From assembly GCA_025765615.1 (NCBI GenBank), contig JAIVFJ010000186.1:62001-126000 (forward strand): 64,000 nucleotides of DNA, given 5' to 3'. Under the pieces are notes generated by a model that made no database searches, was not told the origin of the DNA, and saw only the letters and a program-made list of their open reading frames with translations. Of this stretch, positions 35,362 to 45,236 are shown one piece after another (the stretch's first letter is position 1; every line of letters starts with the position of its first letter). The position numbers and the translations under genes are program-made. Origin of the DNA: Zopfochytrium polystomum (Eukaryota; Chytridiomycota; Chytridiomycetes; Chytridiales; Chytridiaceae).

Positions 35362-37047
35362 ATGCCGCCACAACCGCCTCCGAGGACCCGCTCCACTCGC
35401 GCCCACGCCGCTGGCACGCAAGCAGCACCTGCAAGGTCAACCGCTCCGGCTACGTTGCGGGGAAACACGCGGGCGCTCGACCGCGGCCCGGCGGGGCGTG
35501 GCGGTAGCAGCAGCCTCCGCCGCCACCCTCGCACCCGCGGGCTCGGATCGTCAGCCCGGGCGGAGCGAGCGGAACTCGACTTTGAAGGGCTGGTCCCGCA
35601 GCTACTGCCCGCACCGTTGCCGCCGCCGCCGCCGCGCTTGACTTCCATTATCCCCTTCGTGGTCGTCGCCCGTGGCGCCTCGAACGATCCGCTGAAGCTG
35701 CAACCCGCGCCCTCGCCGCTATCTCCGAGCGAAGCAACACTGCGGGTACTTTGCGCCGCCAAAGGTATGCTGTGCGCAAAGGGTTAAGGAATTTTGAGGA
35801 CACAGGGGGGGAAGGTTCCGCCGGCGCAACGAGGTTCAACTGACTTCAAGTCTGCCGTTACTCCTGCCTCTGCCAGATAATCTTTGGATTGAAGTTTGGT
35901 GAGACGAGTGATTTATTTTTCGGGTTCGGCCCTCGTCAAGCGTTTGTTGACGGATCAACTCACTGAAAATCGATATCTTCCTTGCAATCGAACTAGTGTC
36001 CACGAGGTAATAATAACCCAATTTGAGCAACGTTCGTTTTTCGCGTGTGTCCGTGGAACGGTTGTTAGATTTTGCGGGTTTTTCATAACTCGCGCTCGCT
36101 TCCCTTCTGTGTTTGATCTCGATTGCAGCAAGCATCGTTCTCGTTGGACTCGAACGGTTTGCTCGTGGAGATAGGGTGGGCACACTGCTGCTCCAAACTC
36201 GCATTGCTTGGCACTGACTCGTTGAAACGCTCCGTTCCTTTTCACGAATTAAACCAACAATGCAAAAGCAGCAAAACCTCCTCCTCTGCCCAATCGTTCG
36301 CCGTGTCCCATCGCCACATACTCTCCATTGCTTTCCCGAACCCAGCCGAAGGGACACCAACAATACAAACTGACAGTATGGGGCCAACTCTGCCAACGCT
36401 CACTGTTGAGGTGCTCCTGCCGGGACCTTGGATGCTACGCCTGTCAGCGAGCGTCGACAAGGGCGATGACAGTGAGGTGGAGCATCTGCGCGAACGGTAA
36501 GAAGAAAGGATACTGACTCTGACGATTCGTGTGCCCTCCTTCCGGATCTAAACTTGCCCCCCACGCAAATTTTCCTTCAAAAAAAAAATGTTAGGAATGT
36601 CTCGGTTGTATCTCGGTATGCCGCCCAATGGGGCCAACCACCCGAAAGTGAAACGATGCCGTCAGACACGGCATGGGCCGACGACGGTCTTTCAACCATT
36701 TTGGAGAGGGCCGCCCGTCTAGTCGGTGCTCCCCACCCTGACATTGAGAAACGTGTCGCGGCATTGGTGCGTCGCCAATATGCCACCTTCATGACATTTC
36801 CGTGTATTTTTTGCCTTGCTGAAGACAAGTCCACAATATCGCTTTCCCTAGGTCCAAAGCGTTCGCGTGAGGGTCGGCCGGCAGCGGTGCGTGGACGGTG
36901 GGCAAGGTGGGAGCGGCGGCTACCGCCGCGGCTTTCACAAGGGCAATTCAGAGCAAGTAGCTGAGGAGGCGGAAACAGGGGAGTGTTCTCTGAATAGGGA
37001 GGCTGTCATGACAGTGGAAGGTAATGGATTGAAGTCTCTTCACGGTC

Positions 37048-37129
<82 letters not shown>

Positions 37130-37321
37130 GCTCTCTCCCTCTGTCTCTCTTTCCTGTCTCTCTGCTGTGCGATGTTCTTGTTCCTCCTCCTCCTCCTCAT
37201 TTTCTTCCACAAAGGCAACTGATACGTCGTCGCCCTGCTCGGTACCACAGGACTGCGGTCCCACATTTTGCGTGCAAAGAGCGAGTTTCTTCTTCGGACG
37301 GTCTTCCAGTTTTCGCAATGA
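35362..37321 (+). CDS. Unrecognised multi-exon protein
   Basis: Seven exons keep one frame: 35362-35764, 35877-35893, 35941-36006, 36129-36496, 36595-36766, 36852-37020, 37251-37321; 421 aa. The N-terminal ~90 residues are Pro/Arg/Ala-rich and disordered. The rest looks globular: LTSIIPFVVVARGAS; GLLVEIGWAHCCSKLALLG; a beta-like LTVEVLLPGPWMLRLSASV; then helices (GLSTILERAARLVGAPHPDI). No family was recognised, and no signal peptide or membrane segment is seen. Exon 2 is only 17 nt; a 5' site GTTTGG is used there, as in other genes of the window. The last intron carries a (CT)n microsatellite as its pyrimidine tract, and a TACCACAG acceptor gives a short helical end. The first and last exons are the least certain. 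Confidence 0.55.
37050..37125 (+). repeat. (CT)n microsatellite inside an intron
   Basis: About 75 bases of uninterrupted CT lie in the predicted last intron (37021-37250) of the unrecognised gene, upstream of the acceptor. It would serve as an over-long polypyrimidine tract and is likely length-variable between strains. Confidence 0.8.
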
Positions 37322-37768
37322 CTCGAGTTGACCTTTTTGGGTGCAAGCAAGTTGGGGGTGAGTGCGAGTATAAATATTAAAAATACATGTATTTAATATG
37401 GATCACAGCCCCCCCAGATAACTGCAATTTATTAATAATGTATTATATATGTAGGATTTTTGCATCACAGCCTCTCCCTCGTTGTGATTTTTTAATATTA
37501 AATAAATCGTCGTCAGCACCAAATAATATTATTCTTCGTTGTTTCCTGTCCGCACTCCGCCTCGTCGGGTTTGTCTCCTCGCAAACACGGTCGCGTCGCC
37601 ATGCGTTTCTTGTCTCATCTCAAAAGAAAAACAAAAAAAAAAAAAATTAAACGAGGGGGAAAAAAAAAAGACAAAGACAAAAAGGGCTGCGAGGCGCAAA
37701 ACTGGTGCTGTGCGCCACAACTACAATGCAATCAGTCAATGCGTTTTACAAAAATAATTTGGTTGGAC

Positions 37769-39444
37769 ATGGGCAGGTCGAGGCGCTCCTCGTCGTCGCC
37801 GAAGCAGCAGCAGCAGCAGCCGCAGCCGTCGTCGTCGCCGTCGCCGTCGCCATCCACGACCTCGCCGTCGTCGTCGACGCCGCCACAGCCGCCTCCCCCC
37901 GTGCAACAGCAGCAGCAGCAGCAGCACTCCCCCTCCGAGTCACCCTCTCATTCTGCCGCCGCAGCCGCGATCGCAAAACACGAACCGCCGTCATCATCAT
38001 CATCATCAGCATTGCCGTCACCTTCGCCGTTGCCGTCTCGCGCACCACAACGGCCACGGTCCCCATCGCGTTCCTCCGCGGCGGCACAGGCACGTGCTCA
38101 GCAGGCGCAGCAGCCACCGCGGCAGCAGGAGCGGGTGAAGACTCCCGCCGCAGCGCCGCCATCTGCCGCTGCGCAGCCATTCTGGGTCGTGACGATCGCT
38201 CTTCTCGCCATCATCATAAGCCCGAACTTGACCGTGAGTGATGGATGAGTGTTGGAAGAGGAAAAAAAAAAAAAAAGTAGAGAGAGAGCGGTAGCGAGCT
38301 TTGCGAGGGACGAAGGGCTTTTGTGGTGTTGTATACTGACCGACCGTTGCCCCTTTTGGGCCACTCATGCCTCAGACTCTCCTCCCCGCGGCTGGTGACG
38401 CCATTTGGCATGCACAGCACCACCTCCAGCTCGCCTCCGCTTCCGCGGTCGACTATTGCACCTCGGCAGTTGCATCCTTCATCTTTGCCGATCCCCGCCA
38501 CATGGCTCGACGCAACGAAAAACGCAAGTTCCCGTCGCCGTCGTCGCCCTCGACGCCGTCGTCGTTGTCGCGGTCCGCCCAGCACGGCACTCAGCCCGAG
38601 TCACAACCCGAAGCCGCCCCGCTGCGCTTCTCAACCGCCGACCTCCCCCGCTATTTCGGCGTCGACCCCCTCCACGACGTTCACGTCGATCCGGTGATCG
38701 CGCGCTTCGTCCAGGCGCACGACCTCACCAAGGACGTTCGGTTCGTGTACCGCTCGGACGCGTCGAAGCGGGTCGAGCGCGACTGGTCATGGGTGTTTGA
38801 CGAAGACGACTTGGATGAGGGAAACGGGAACGGTGGTTCACCAAGGGCGGGTCACCGCAGATTCCGCTACCGCGACGATGAAAGGGTTTACGTCCGGCAC
38901 GTGTCGGAAGAAAAGGGGTACGGCCTTTTTGCAAAAGTCCCGATCCCAAAGGGGAACCCCGTGATCATTTACGCGGGTCTGCTCACAAACAGTTGAGTCT
39001 CGAGCGCTTAAGTTGTTCACGTTTCACGCCCTGGATCACCGTATCAAACAGCTAAACAATCTCACACACACACACACAACACACACTCACACTCGCACAC
39101 TCACACACACAAACACACCAGACTCCGTCTCCGACTACATGTGGCGCTACCCAGCCGACAACGTCCTCGACGACCAGGGCAACCCCATCCACCTGTACAT
39201 CGACTCCCGCTTCCGCGGAAACATGGCTCGCTTCGTCAACCACGACGAGAGCCCGAACGCGGCCAGCGTGTACGTTCCCCACCGCGGCTTGTGGAAGCTC
39301 CTGTACATGGCCACCCGAGACGTGGCCGCCGGCGAAGAGGTCACCGTGTCGTACGGCCCGCAGTACTGGGCGGCGGCCGGCTCTGCAAAACCCGTGTCCA
39401 CCGCCGTCGCGGCCGCCGCCGATGCTGCTCCCGCCGCTTCATAA
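37769..39444 (+). CDS. SET-domain protein with internal hydrophobic segment
   Basis: Exons 37769-38233, 38376-38991, 39122-39444; 467 aa. Residues 1-135 are Ser/Pro/Gln-rich. A strongly hydrophobic stretch (PFWVVTIALLAIIIS, about residues 138-152) sits just before the first intron. The C-terminal third is a SET domain: YVRHVSEEKGYGLFAKVPIP (GxG cofactor strand), VIIYAGLL, RFVNHDESPNA (the NHxxxPN pseudoknot) and GEEVTVSYG with the catalytic-type Tyr. SET proteins methylate lysines, using S-adenosylmethionine. No pre-SET or post-SET cysteines are seen, so the substrate cannot be named and could be non-histone. The hydrophobic stretch could anchor it to a membrane, which would be unusual; wrong splicing of exon 1 is the alternative. 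An internal ATG at 38367 would give a shorter soluble form. Confidence 0.8.
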
Positions 39445-40990
39445 AAATGACAGGGAGTTCGTAGCCTGCGGAGGGGGTCTCTAACGTAGGGCAAACCTGC
39501 TCCAACGTGTTTGAACTGAATCTACGCATTTTTCTCCCACATTTTTGTTTGCCCCCGTTTCCTCCTTGTATCAACTTTTTGCTCCCCTGTCTTGGCACGC
39601 TCGCACTTTTCCCAACCCTCCCTTTTTTTTCCCCGGTTGCAACTGCTTATTGTGCACGCTGTTCATTTTCCTCCTCGAGCTGTTTGTACGTCTAGCCAAT
39701 CGTAACACCACCATTTCCGCCTGTTTCGGTCTCGAATTATTGACTCGATTGACCCACCCACCCGTTTCGACCAATTCACTGACCGAACAGAAGTAACCCA
39801 AATTTGAAAATTCAAGTGAAGCGCAGTAAGCAAGCCTCGCTTTCTCCACACACGATGCCTGACGACACCCCCGCCGCTCACCATTTGACTCAATTGTTTC
39901 CCCATTATTTCTTTTTCCTCCTTTCGCTCTTGCCTGCCACCTTCCTATTGGTTCGCAGTGTTGGGCTTTGCTGGTGCAGCCCTTTTGATATTCCGGGTGG
40001 CTGTACACAGCTGACAAAGAGGACAAGATTTCGCAGGAGACTAGGGTTGGCTTTCAAAGAAGCTGGGGATGAAGTTGACTAGGTTGGTTGCGAGGATTCT
40101 GGTGGAGTGCGCTGGGATGAGGGACTTTGTGGATGTGTCAGAGACCATTGCAGACTCCGACCAAATTAATTGAAGCAGGGGCGGTGGATGACAGGAGGGA
40201 AGATGTCAGCATGGTCAGGACTTGCATTGAGATAACTCGCTTGGACAGCTCTGTGCAAGTACTGGGACCTGGTGTGCAGCAAGGTGCTTAGGAAAAAAGG
40301 TGTTCAGGGAATCAAAGGAGAAGTGGCTGAATAAAGGGACTGAAGGAGTCACAGGCCAGCCCAATTGGCCTGGATGGGTTGATTCCAAAACGGATATTGG
40401 TGCTTCCGTCAGAGGTGGTTGAGTATCTGCTGCTGTGTTGCCTCATCATTTGTTTTCTTTTGTTTTTCGTTGTGTTGCTCTATAACTGATTTGAGCTGTC
40501 GTCCGTTTTGAGCCTTTATTCGTTCCTCGAACAGTGCAGGACATCAAAAACAAGCAAATCTGGAATTTTCCGATTTCCCCCGAAGTCAACCCCCAACTTT
40601 CTAAGCCCCTTCGCTTCCCTGCCCCAGAATTTGCCCAGAAAGGGGGGGCACAAGACGGGTTGGACACGCGAGGAGAAAACAGGCGCAGCAACCCACTCTC
40701 TCTGCCCCAACAAACAAAACAAGCTCAATGGGACGCGCGACCAGGCGCACGGGGGACCCCCAGACCCCCCCCCCTGCAAAGAGAAGAACCAGCCCTCTGT
40801 GCGTCACTCAATCAAAAGAAAAAAAAATTTTTTATTACGCTTTCACTCCCCCTTCCTTTTCTTTTCCACACACACAGCCAGCAGTCAGGTCAGGTCAGGG
40901 ACAGAGAGGGACATCCTGATGAAAACATGGTAAAACAAAAAACAAAGAAAAAGAAAAACACAAAAACACAATAAACATTGGCAGTAGAGC
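39445..40990. other. Gene-poor spacer
   Basis: No gene is supported. 39445-39700 is the likely 3' region of the SET gene. 39960-40440 has balanced base composition but stops in all frames, so it may be an old repeat. C-runs lie at 40755-40780 and A-rich stretches at 40810-40980. Confidence 0.5.
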
Positions 40991-40994
40991 AAAA
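40991..40994 (-). terminator. RNA polymerase III T-run terminator of 5S rRNA
   Basis: Four T residues on the minus strand come immediately after the 5S 3' end, the usual polymerase III stop signal. Confidence 0.7.
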
Positions 40995-41110
40995 GCTACA
41001 GCACATGGTATTCCCAGTGGTCTTCCCACCGCAGTACTGACCATGCCGTCTTGGAGTTGACTTCGGAGATCGGACGGGATCCGGTACTTTGCCAAGCGTG
41101 TGGCCGTAGC
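40995..41110 (-). rRNA. 5S ribosomal RNA
   Basis: Read on the minus strand, this 116-base unit begins GCTACGGCCACACGC and contains the 5S hallmarks ATCCCGTCCGATCTCCGAAG and CAGTACTGCGGTGGG. Next comes GACCACTGGGAATACC, and it ends TGCTGTAGC, which pairs with the 5' GCTACGGCC end as helix I. A T-run follows directly. The internal control region for TFIIIA/RNA polymerase III lies in the second half. It stands alone, with no rDNA around it, so 5S genes are probably dispersed in this genome, as in several fungi. No obvious compensating defects are seen, so it looks functional. Confidence 0.93.
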
Positions 41111-41620
41111 TGGTCAGTGTCCCAAACAGCGCACCCAGTACCGATTGAACTATTGGTTGATCTTCACCGTTGGTCAACTTGGCAGGTGAGTATACCTTTT
41201 TCTTTCGCCCCCCACTTCTTTCCAACGGTTGAAACGTTAAAACAACGCCAAAGGCACGACAGCGCATGTTTAGCTGGTGTTTCTTTTTCTTTCGATGAGT
41301 CGTGACCACCGTACTCGATGGGCATTCCCAGCCCATGTCCCATGCCCGTCGCGTTAGTACGAGACAATCTTCTTGGAACGAGAAATTTCCATTCTGCACA
41401 AGCGCTTTCTTTCTTTCTTTTTTTTAGTTCATTCATTCGAGTTTCATGTTTTTTCTTTTTTGAAAATATATGCTGTTCCTTTTTTTTTTTTTTTTTTTTT
41501 TTTTTGCAGTCACTAGTAGCGGCGAAGAAGTGGAGGAGAGGGGGAACGGGGTGCAACAGAAAAGGCACCCGAACGTCGACGACAAATTGGGGGCAAAAAC
41601 CTAAAAAAAAAAAAAGAAAG

Positions 41621-41656
<36 letters not shown>

Positions 41657-41863
41657 CAAACAAGACGAAGAGGTTCTAATAGAAGAGAGATCGGGTCGGT
41701 GAAGGACGGGGGGGAGGGCCCGGAAACAACTGTAAGAAGGGGGGGGGGGGGGGGGGAAGCAGCTGGGAGAGTCGAAAACAACCAACGTGAAGCGAAGCTT
41801 GCGGCCGCAAATGGGGGTTGGGGGGGACGTATTGAGGCGAAGCTCGGCTTGGGGGTGGTGAGC
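41111..41863. other. Spacer with (CA)n and long G-run
   Basis: No gene is supported. It holds a T-tract (about 41480-41506), an A-tract and (CA)n at about 41605-41660, and a run of ~17 G at about 41739-41756. The low-complexity frames that cross it are not considered coding. Confidence 0.55.
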
Positions 41864-42221
41864 TTAGCACGGGCCGAGGCACTCTTCGTTCCAGCCGTCT
41901 TGTTTTGGGGGGGGTGGCGGCGTTGTTTGATTTTTTTTTTTTTTTTGTGTTTTTTTGGTTGGAATGGTGCGATTGATTGTTGGTTGGGAAGGGTTAATTG
42001 AGGAAGCATCCGGTTGGAAAGGGGTGTGGATGAGGAAGTTGGGGGGTGTCGACGGCACGGTGGGCCAAGTGCGCAAGGGCAATGGGGGTTTGTTGAGTTT
42101 TTATATGAGTTTTACCTTTACCGATGCCCGGGGCCGGAGCGGGAGCGGGAGCCGGGGCGGCGACGGCGGCGGAGGCGAAGACGGCCAGGACGGCGGCGAG
42201 GACAAAGGTGAAGGCGCGCAT
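41864..42221 (-). CDS. Tiny secreted peptide, copy 1 (D-x-W-x-x-E-C-x3-C family)
   Basis: Exons 42122-42221 and 41864-41898, joined in phase 1 by a 223-base GT-AG intron (donor GTAAAG); 44 aa. Residues 1-22 are a clear signal peptide (MRAFTFVLAAVLAVFASA, then AVAA). A (Pro-Ala)n stretch follows, then the C-terminus GIDGWNEECLG-PC and stop. The two cysteines are spaced C-x3-C. The predicted product is a secreted peptide of about 20 residues with a Pro-Ala pro-segment. Copy 2 at 50244-50647 has the same exon lengths at the 3' end, the same intron phase and the same C-terminal pattern, which is the main evidence for the splice. The promoter side is part of a ~460-base duplication. Function unknown; effector, signal or antimicrobial peptide are possibilities. 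Confidence 0.6.
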
Positions 42222-42364
42222 TATTCCTTTTGGTGTGTGTTTGGTTTGTGTGTGAGAGTGTGCGTGAGAGTTGTGTGTGCGGGAAGACTGTTGCTCGGGT
42301 GTGCTGGGTGGGTTTCTGTGGGTTGCCGTATTTGTATGGTTTCGGTCCTCGTGCAGGTGTGGTA

Positions 42365-42430
<66 letters not shown>

Positions 42431-42597
42431 AGACAGCGCGAGCGAGTCGAAAGAGGTGAGTGTGACACAAATCGGGCAAGGCAAGACAGCGCGCGCCCAC
42501 GCGGCCCGTTTCGTCCGAGAATCCGAGACGGTGGGCGAGACAGGTCCTTTTTTGGTTGTCTCTTCTATCGCACCTCTGCACATACTTTTTACACATG
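42131..42597. repeat. Segmental duplication A (promoter plus signal-peptide exon), copy 1
   Basis: This block is nearly identical to 50557-51016, apart from the length of internal (GA)n/(GT)n repeats and scattered substitutions. It covers exon 1 of the peptide gene, its 5' leader and about 370 bases upstream, ending at ACACATG (42591-42597). Homology fades inside the Pro-Ala codons and is not seen in the introns or second exons of the two peptide genes. Confidence 0.85.
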
Positions 42598-42841
42598 AAA
42601 AAATCACTATACTAACTGTATCAATATTTTATCAATATTTAGTTCACCAACAACACCACATGCCTTTATGTACAAAAGTGCGCTCGATCTGGAATCTAAA
42701 TCGGGAAGGGGGGCCGCAAACAACACGTGGCAGGCCGCGTAAACGGGCATATGCCCCCCCACACACATCGCGCGCGGGAGTGAAAGGTGCAGTGAAAAAA
42801 AAGAGCTTTTATTTTTTCTTTAATTTGTTGTTGAACAAAAA

Positions 42842-42955
42842 GATGCACGATGTGTTAGCGAACGACACGCTTGAGAGGCGGGCGAGGAACTGGGAAGATT
42901 GTTGAGGGGAGAAAGGACGGAAAGACTGCGCTTGTCGAGCGGAAAGGACGAGTGC
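42842..42955. repeat. Relic matching the intron of peptide gene copy 2
   Basis: Two anchors, GAGAGGCGGGCGA and GGAAAGACTGCGCTTGTCGA, occur in the same order and similar spacing here and at about 50430-50505, inside the intron of peptide copy 2. A T-rich stretch precedes both. It lies just upstream (minus-strand sense) of the copy 1 promoter, so it looks like the remains of another tandem copy. No matching second exon was found next to it. Confidence 0.55.
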
Positions 42956-43014
42956 GAGGGGACGCGGGCGGAATATGCTACTGTAGCTTGTGGTGCCACC
43001 CTCAGTCGATTGTC

Positions 43015-43203
43015 TCAATGGCGATCGGTGCCAACCCATTCGATGAGGAGGGCGGCGACGGTTGCGCTTCTCTCAGTAGCTCTACCACTACATGTCTTGC
43101 TTCCATCCGACTCGTCAAAGTGTTTGGTTCTCACATGCACATTGGTATCCGAAGCGGCCGTGTACTCCTTGTCGCAATTGTCAAATGCGCAGTGGTGTCG
43201 CAC
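43015..43203 (-). pseudogene. C2H2 zinc-finger relic
   Basis: A single finger is readable: CAFDNCDKEYTAASDTNV then HVRTKH, that is C-x4-C-x12-H-x4-H with a Tyr in the hydrophobic core. The frame has no ATG, and a stop lies just upstream. After the finger it becomes low-information sequence and ends at 43015. It is best read as a fragment of a zinc-finger gene or of a transposon-carried finger. A short functional gene with unseen upstream exons is less likely. Confidence 0.45.
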
Positions 43204-43617
43204 ACCGCTGGGGTGGTGTGGTTCTCACGAGCCGGTTTAGAGACGAGCTGAGTCAAAAATGGGAGACCACAGCCCTTTGCACAGGCAAACTCGATTCTCT
43301 AACATATCTTCTTTTGGCAGATTTCTGCTGCGACCCGAATTCCTTTGATATCTTGGATAGCCTCCAGGTATCCTGGGCATCTGGACTGACGGTCATAGAA
43401 ACAGTCAGCCGGTATTCAGCTCTTCTTGTGTGGAGTTTCAACCCGGGTACGCCTTCCGCATGTCGGTGGCACCTTATGTTGCTGAGGTTCTCAACTGGTT
43501 GAAGGCAGCGCAAGAAACTGTTATTTCCCTCTCTGAGAAATACAAGGGGCCCTTCAACAGGCTTCCCTTGATAGAGACAAGGATCCGTACTTTTTCCGAC
43601 TTGGAGAGAAAGCATGG

Positions 43618-44442
43618 ATGGCTGTTCCCATTGACAATCCTGGTGACATCAGTGACAAAAGCTGTTCTCTTATTTTCCAGTGGGTCAGACCTGTTCGAGT
43701 CGTCATCATCACAGGCAAGGACGCAAACACACAATATAGTGTTGTTGAAACATTCCCTGCTGGACAGATTGTGGTACGAACTGTCCATATCTCCTGTCTG
43801 AGACCCTACACTGAGCGAGCTCCTGTAGACTCAGCAGAAGATGCTGTTGCCAATAGTCTTGACGACTTTGAGAAAGAGCTTGGAGAGTGGAAGACTGCCA
43901 CTCGGCTCATGAAGAAACCTGCCTCCAAGACCACAACAGCCCCTGGAGTGCATTTTGACTTCCTTAAGAAGTACACTTCGTAGGAAACCAAAGATCAAAC
44001 TGCTGATGTAGAGTATCCCATCGAGAGGATCAAAGGTCATACCTTTGACGGAGAAAAGTATCACTGTCTGACCAAGTGGTTAGGATTCTCTACCAAACAC
44101 GATTGGTACCAACTCGAAGAAGATCTTCACTGCCTTGCAGTGTGCTACTACTGGGAACTGGTGAAGACCGATGACCCTGAAGAATATCAGAAAAGATTGA
44201 AATGGTCATGGCTTCCAAAGAGCCGCAGGTTCTGTGCGCCCACTGCAAGGGTGGCCACGCAGATGATAATGGAGAGAGATCAGTGCTTGCTTCGTCCTCT
44301 CACCCCACCAGATTCCAATCCCACCACGCAAGCTAGTGCACTGTCTGTACAACCTGCCACAAGTCAGCCTGTTTCTGGCCTGTCTACATCACAAACTCAA
44401 CCTGTGTCCCTGAGGGGCACACAGTCGAAACCTTCTAAGTAA
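43618..44442 (+). pseudogene. Integrase C-terminus and chromodomain of a gypsy pol
   Basis: One frame is open except for a single stop at 43981-43983. The first part fits the integrase GPY/F-type module (WVRPVRVVIITGKDANTQYS, then VHISCLRPY). After the stop comes a chromodomain: YPIERIKGHTFDGEKYHCL, TKWLGF, then W and acidic residues in the right places. A Ser/Thr/Gln tail follows. In chromoviruses the chromodomain directs integration to marked chromatin. The lone stop and missing upstream domains make it non-functional, but decay is recent enough to keep the protein signature. Confidence 0.78.
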
Positions 44443-44929
44443 GAAGTGCTCCCCTTGTCACACCTGTGGGAATGAGATTAAAAAGAGGTACTGTGAGACT
44501 ACACTGAGGTCTCAGTGATAAAGTCTAGGGATTTTATTTGCAAAAACAAGCGTACCTGTCATAAAACTGCAAGGATCAGGACCCCTATTACTATTCCCAG
44601 TTCTTTAGTTTCCAAGTCGTTATCAAAGTGTGTTTGCAGCAAACCTGTCTTTATTATTGGGCCTGGTTTACTACTTTCGTCTTAACAGTTTCCGTTGCGC
44701 AGGGTTTTCTCAACATATTTTCTTTTTCAGTGACTAACAGAGACTGCCCAACTGCCTAGGAATGGGGTGCCTGACAGGCCATACCCCAAGCCTGCCAAAT
44801 TTATTATTTATTTTCGGCACTTGTGTAAACAGTCTACTCTGAGTGAGTGAGTGGAAGGAGTGAATGAAGTGGAGATGTGTGTTTGTGGGTGGTCCTTCTC
44901 CCCAACTTGGAGAGAAAGAGAAAAAACTC

Positions 44930-45236
44930 TGTTATGAATTATTGATACATAATGATGATATGCACGCTGTAATAGTTGCTAGGCAAGCGTGACCGGCACA
45001 GGGTAAAAACCTCTCCTATATTATCTGCTTGAGCAGAGGAGGAGGAAAACTGTTGACACCAGGTTTCCGTTCCACTTCATACTTGGAGTATTTGTCATCA
45101 GCGCAAGCCAGCGCCCAGGTCTGCATTGGTGGTGGCTCGCTCTCCCATGGGCATCATGAGAACGATAACTGACAGTCACAATAGGTTTGGGTCTGTCTTG
45201 TGCCTCTTGCTGCTAACCAGTCAGTTCTGCCTAACA
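44930..45236 (+). repeat. 3' LTR of the gypsy element (307 bp)
   Basis: It starts TGTTATGAATT directly after the polypurine tract and ends CTGCCTAACA, giving the short inverted ends TGTTA...TAACA that retroviral integrases recognise. The body matches 2279-2564 closely and, in its 3' third, 51424-51543 more loosely. The purine tract on its left marks it as the 3' LTR. Confidence 0.85.

Larger units (their letters stand above)
43260..45236 (+). mobile_element. Ty3/gypsy retrotransposon, 3' half with chromodomain and 3' LTR
   Basis: From about 43430 the plus strand carries decayed pol sequence. An almost intact frame (43618-44442) covers the integrase C-terminus and a chromodomain. Some 470 bases of 3' untranslated sequence follow, then a purine tract (GGAGAGAAAGAGAAAAAAC, 44910-44928) and the 3' LTR. 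The 5' LTR, gag, protease, RT and RNase H are missing. The left boundary is approximate. The same family left fragments at 2171-2564 and 51424-51543. Confidence 0.8.

Noticed and set aside
40060..40440. Balanced-composition stretch suspected to be a gene fragment
   Set aside because: Stops in all frames and no recognisable protein block; possibly an old repeat but nothing in the window matches it.
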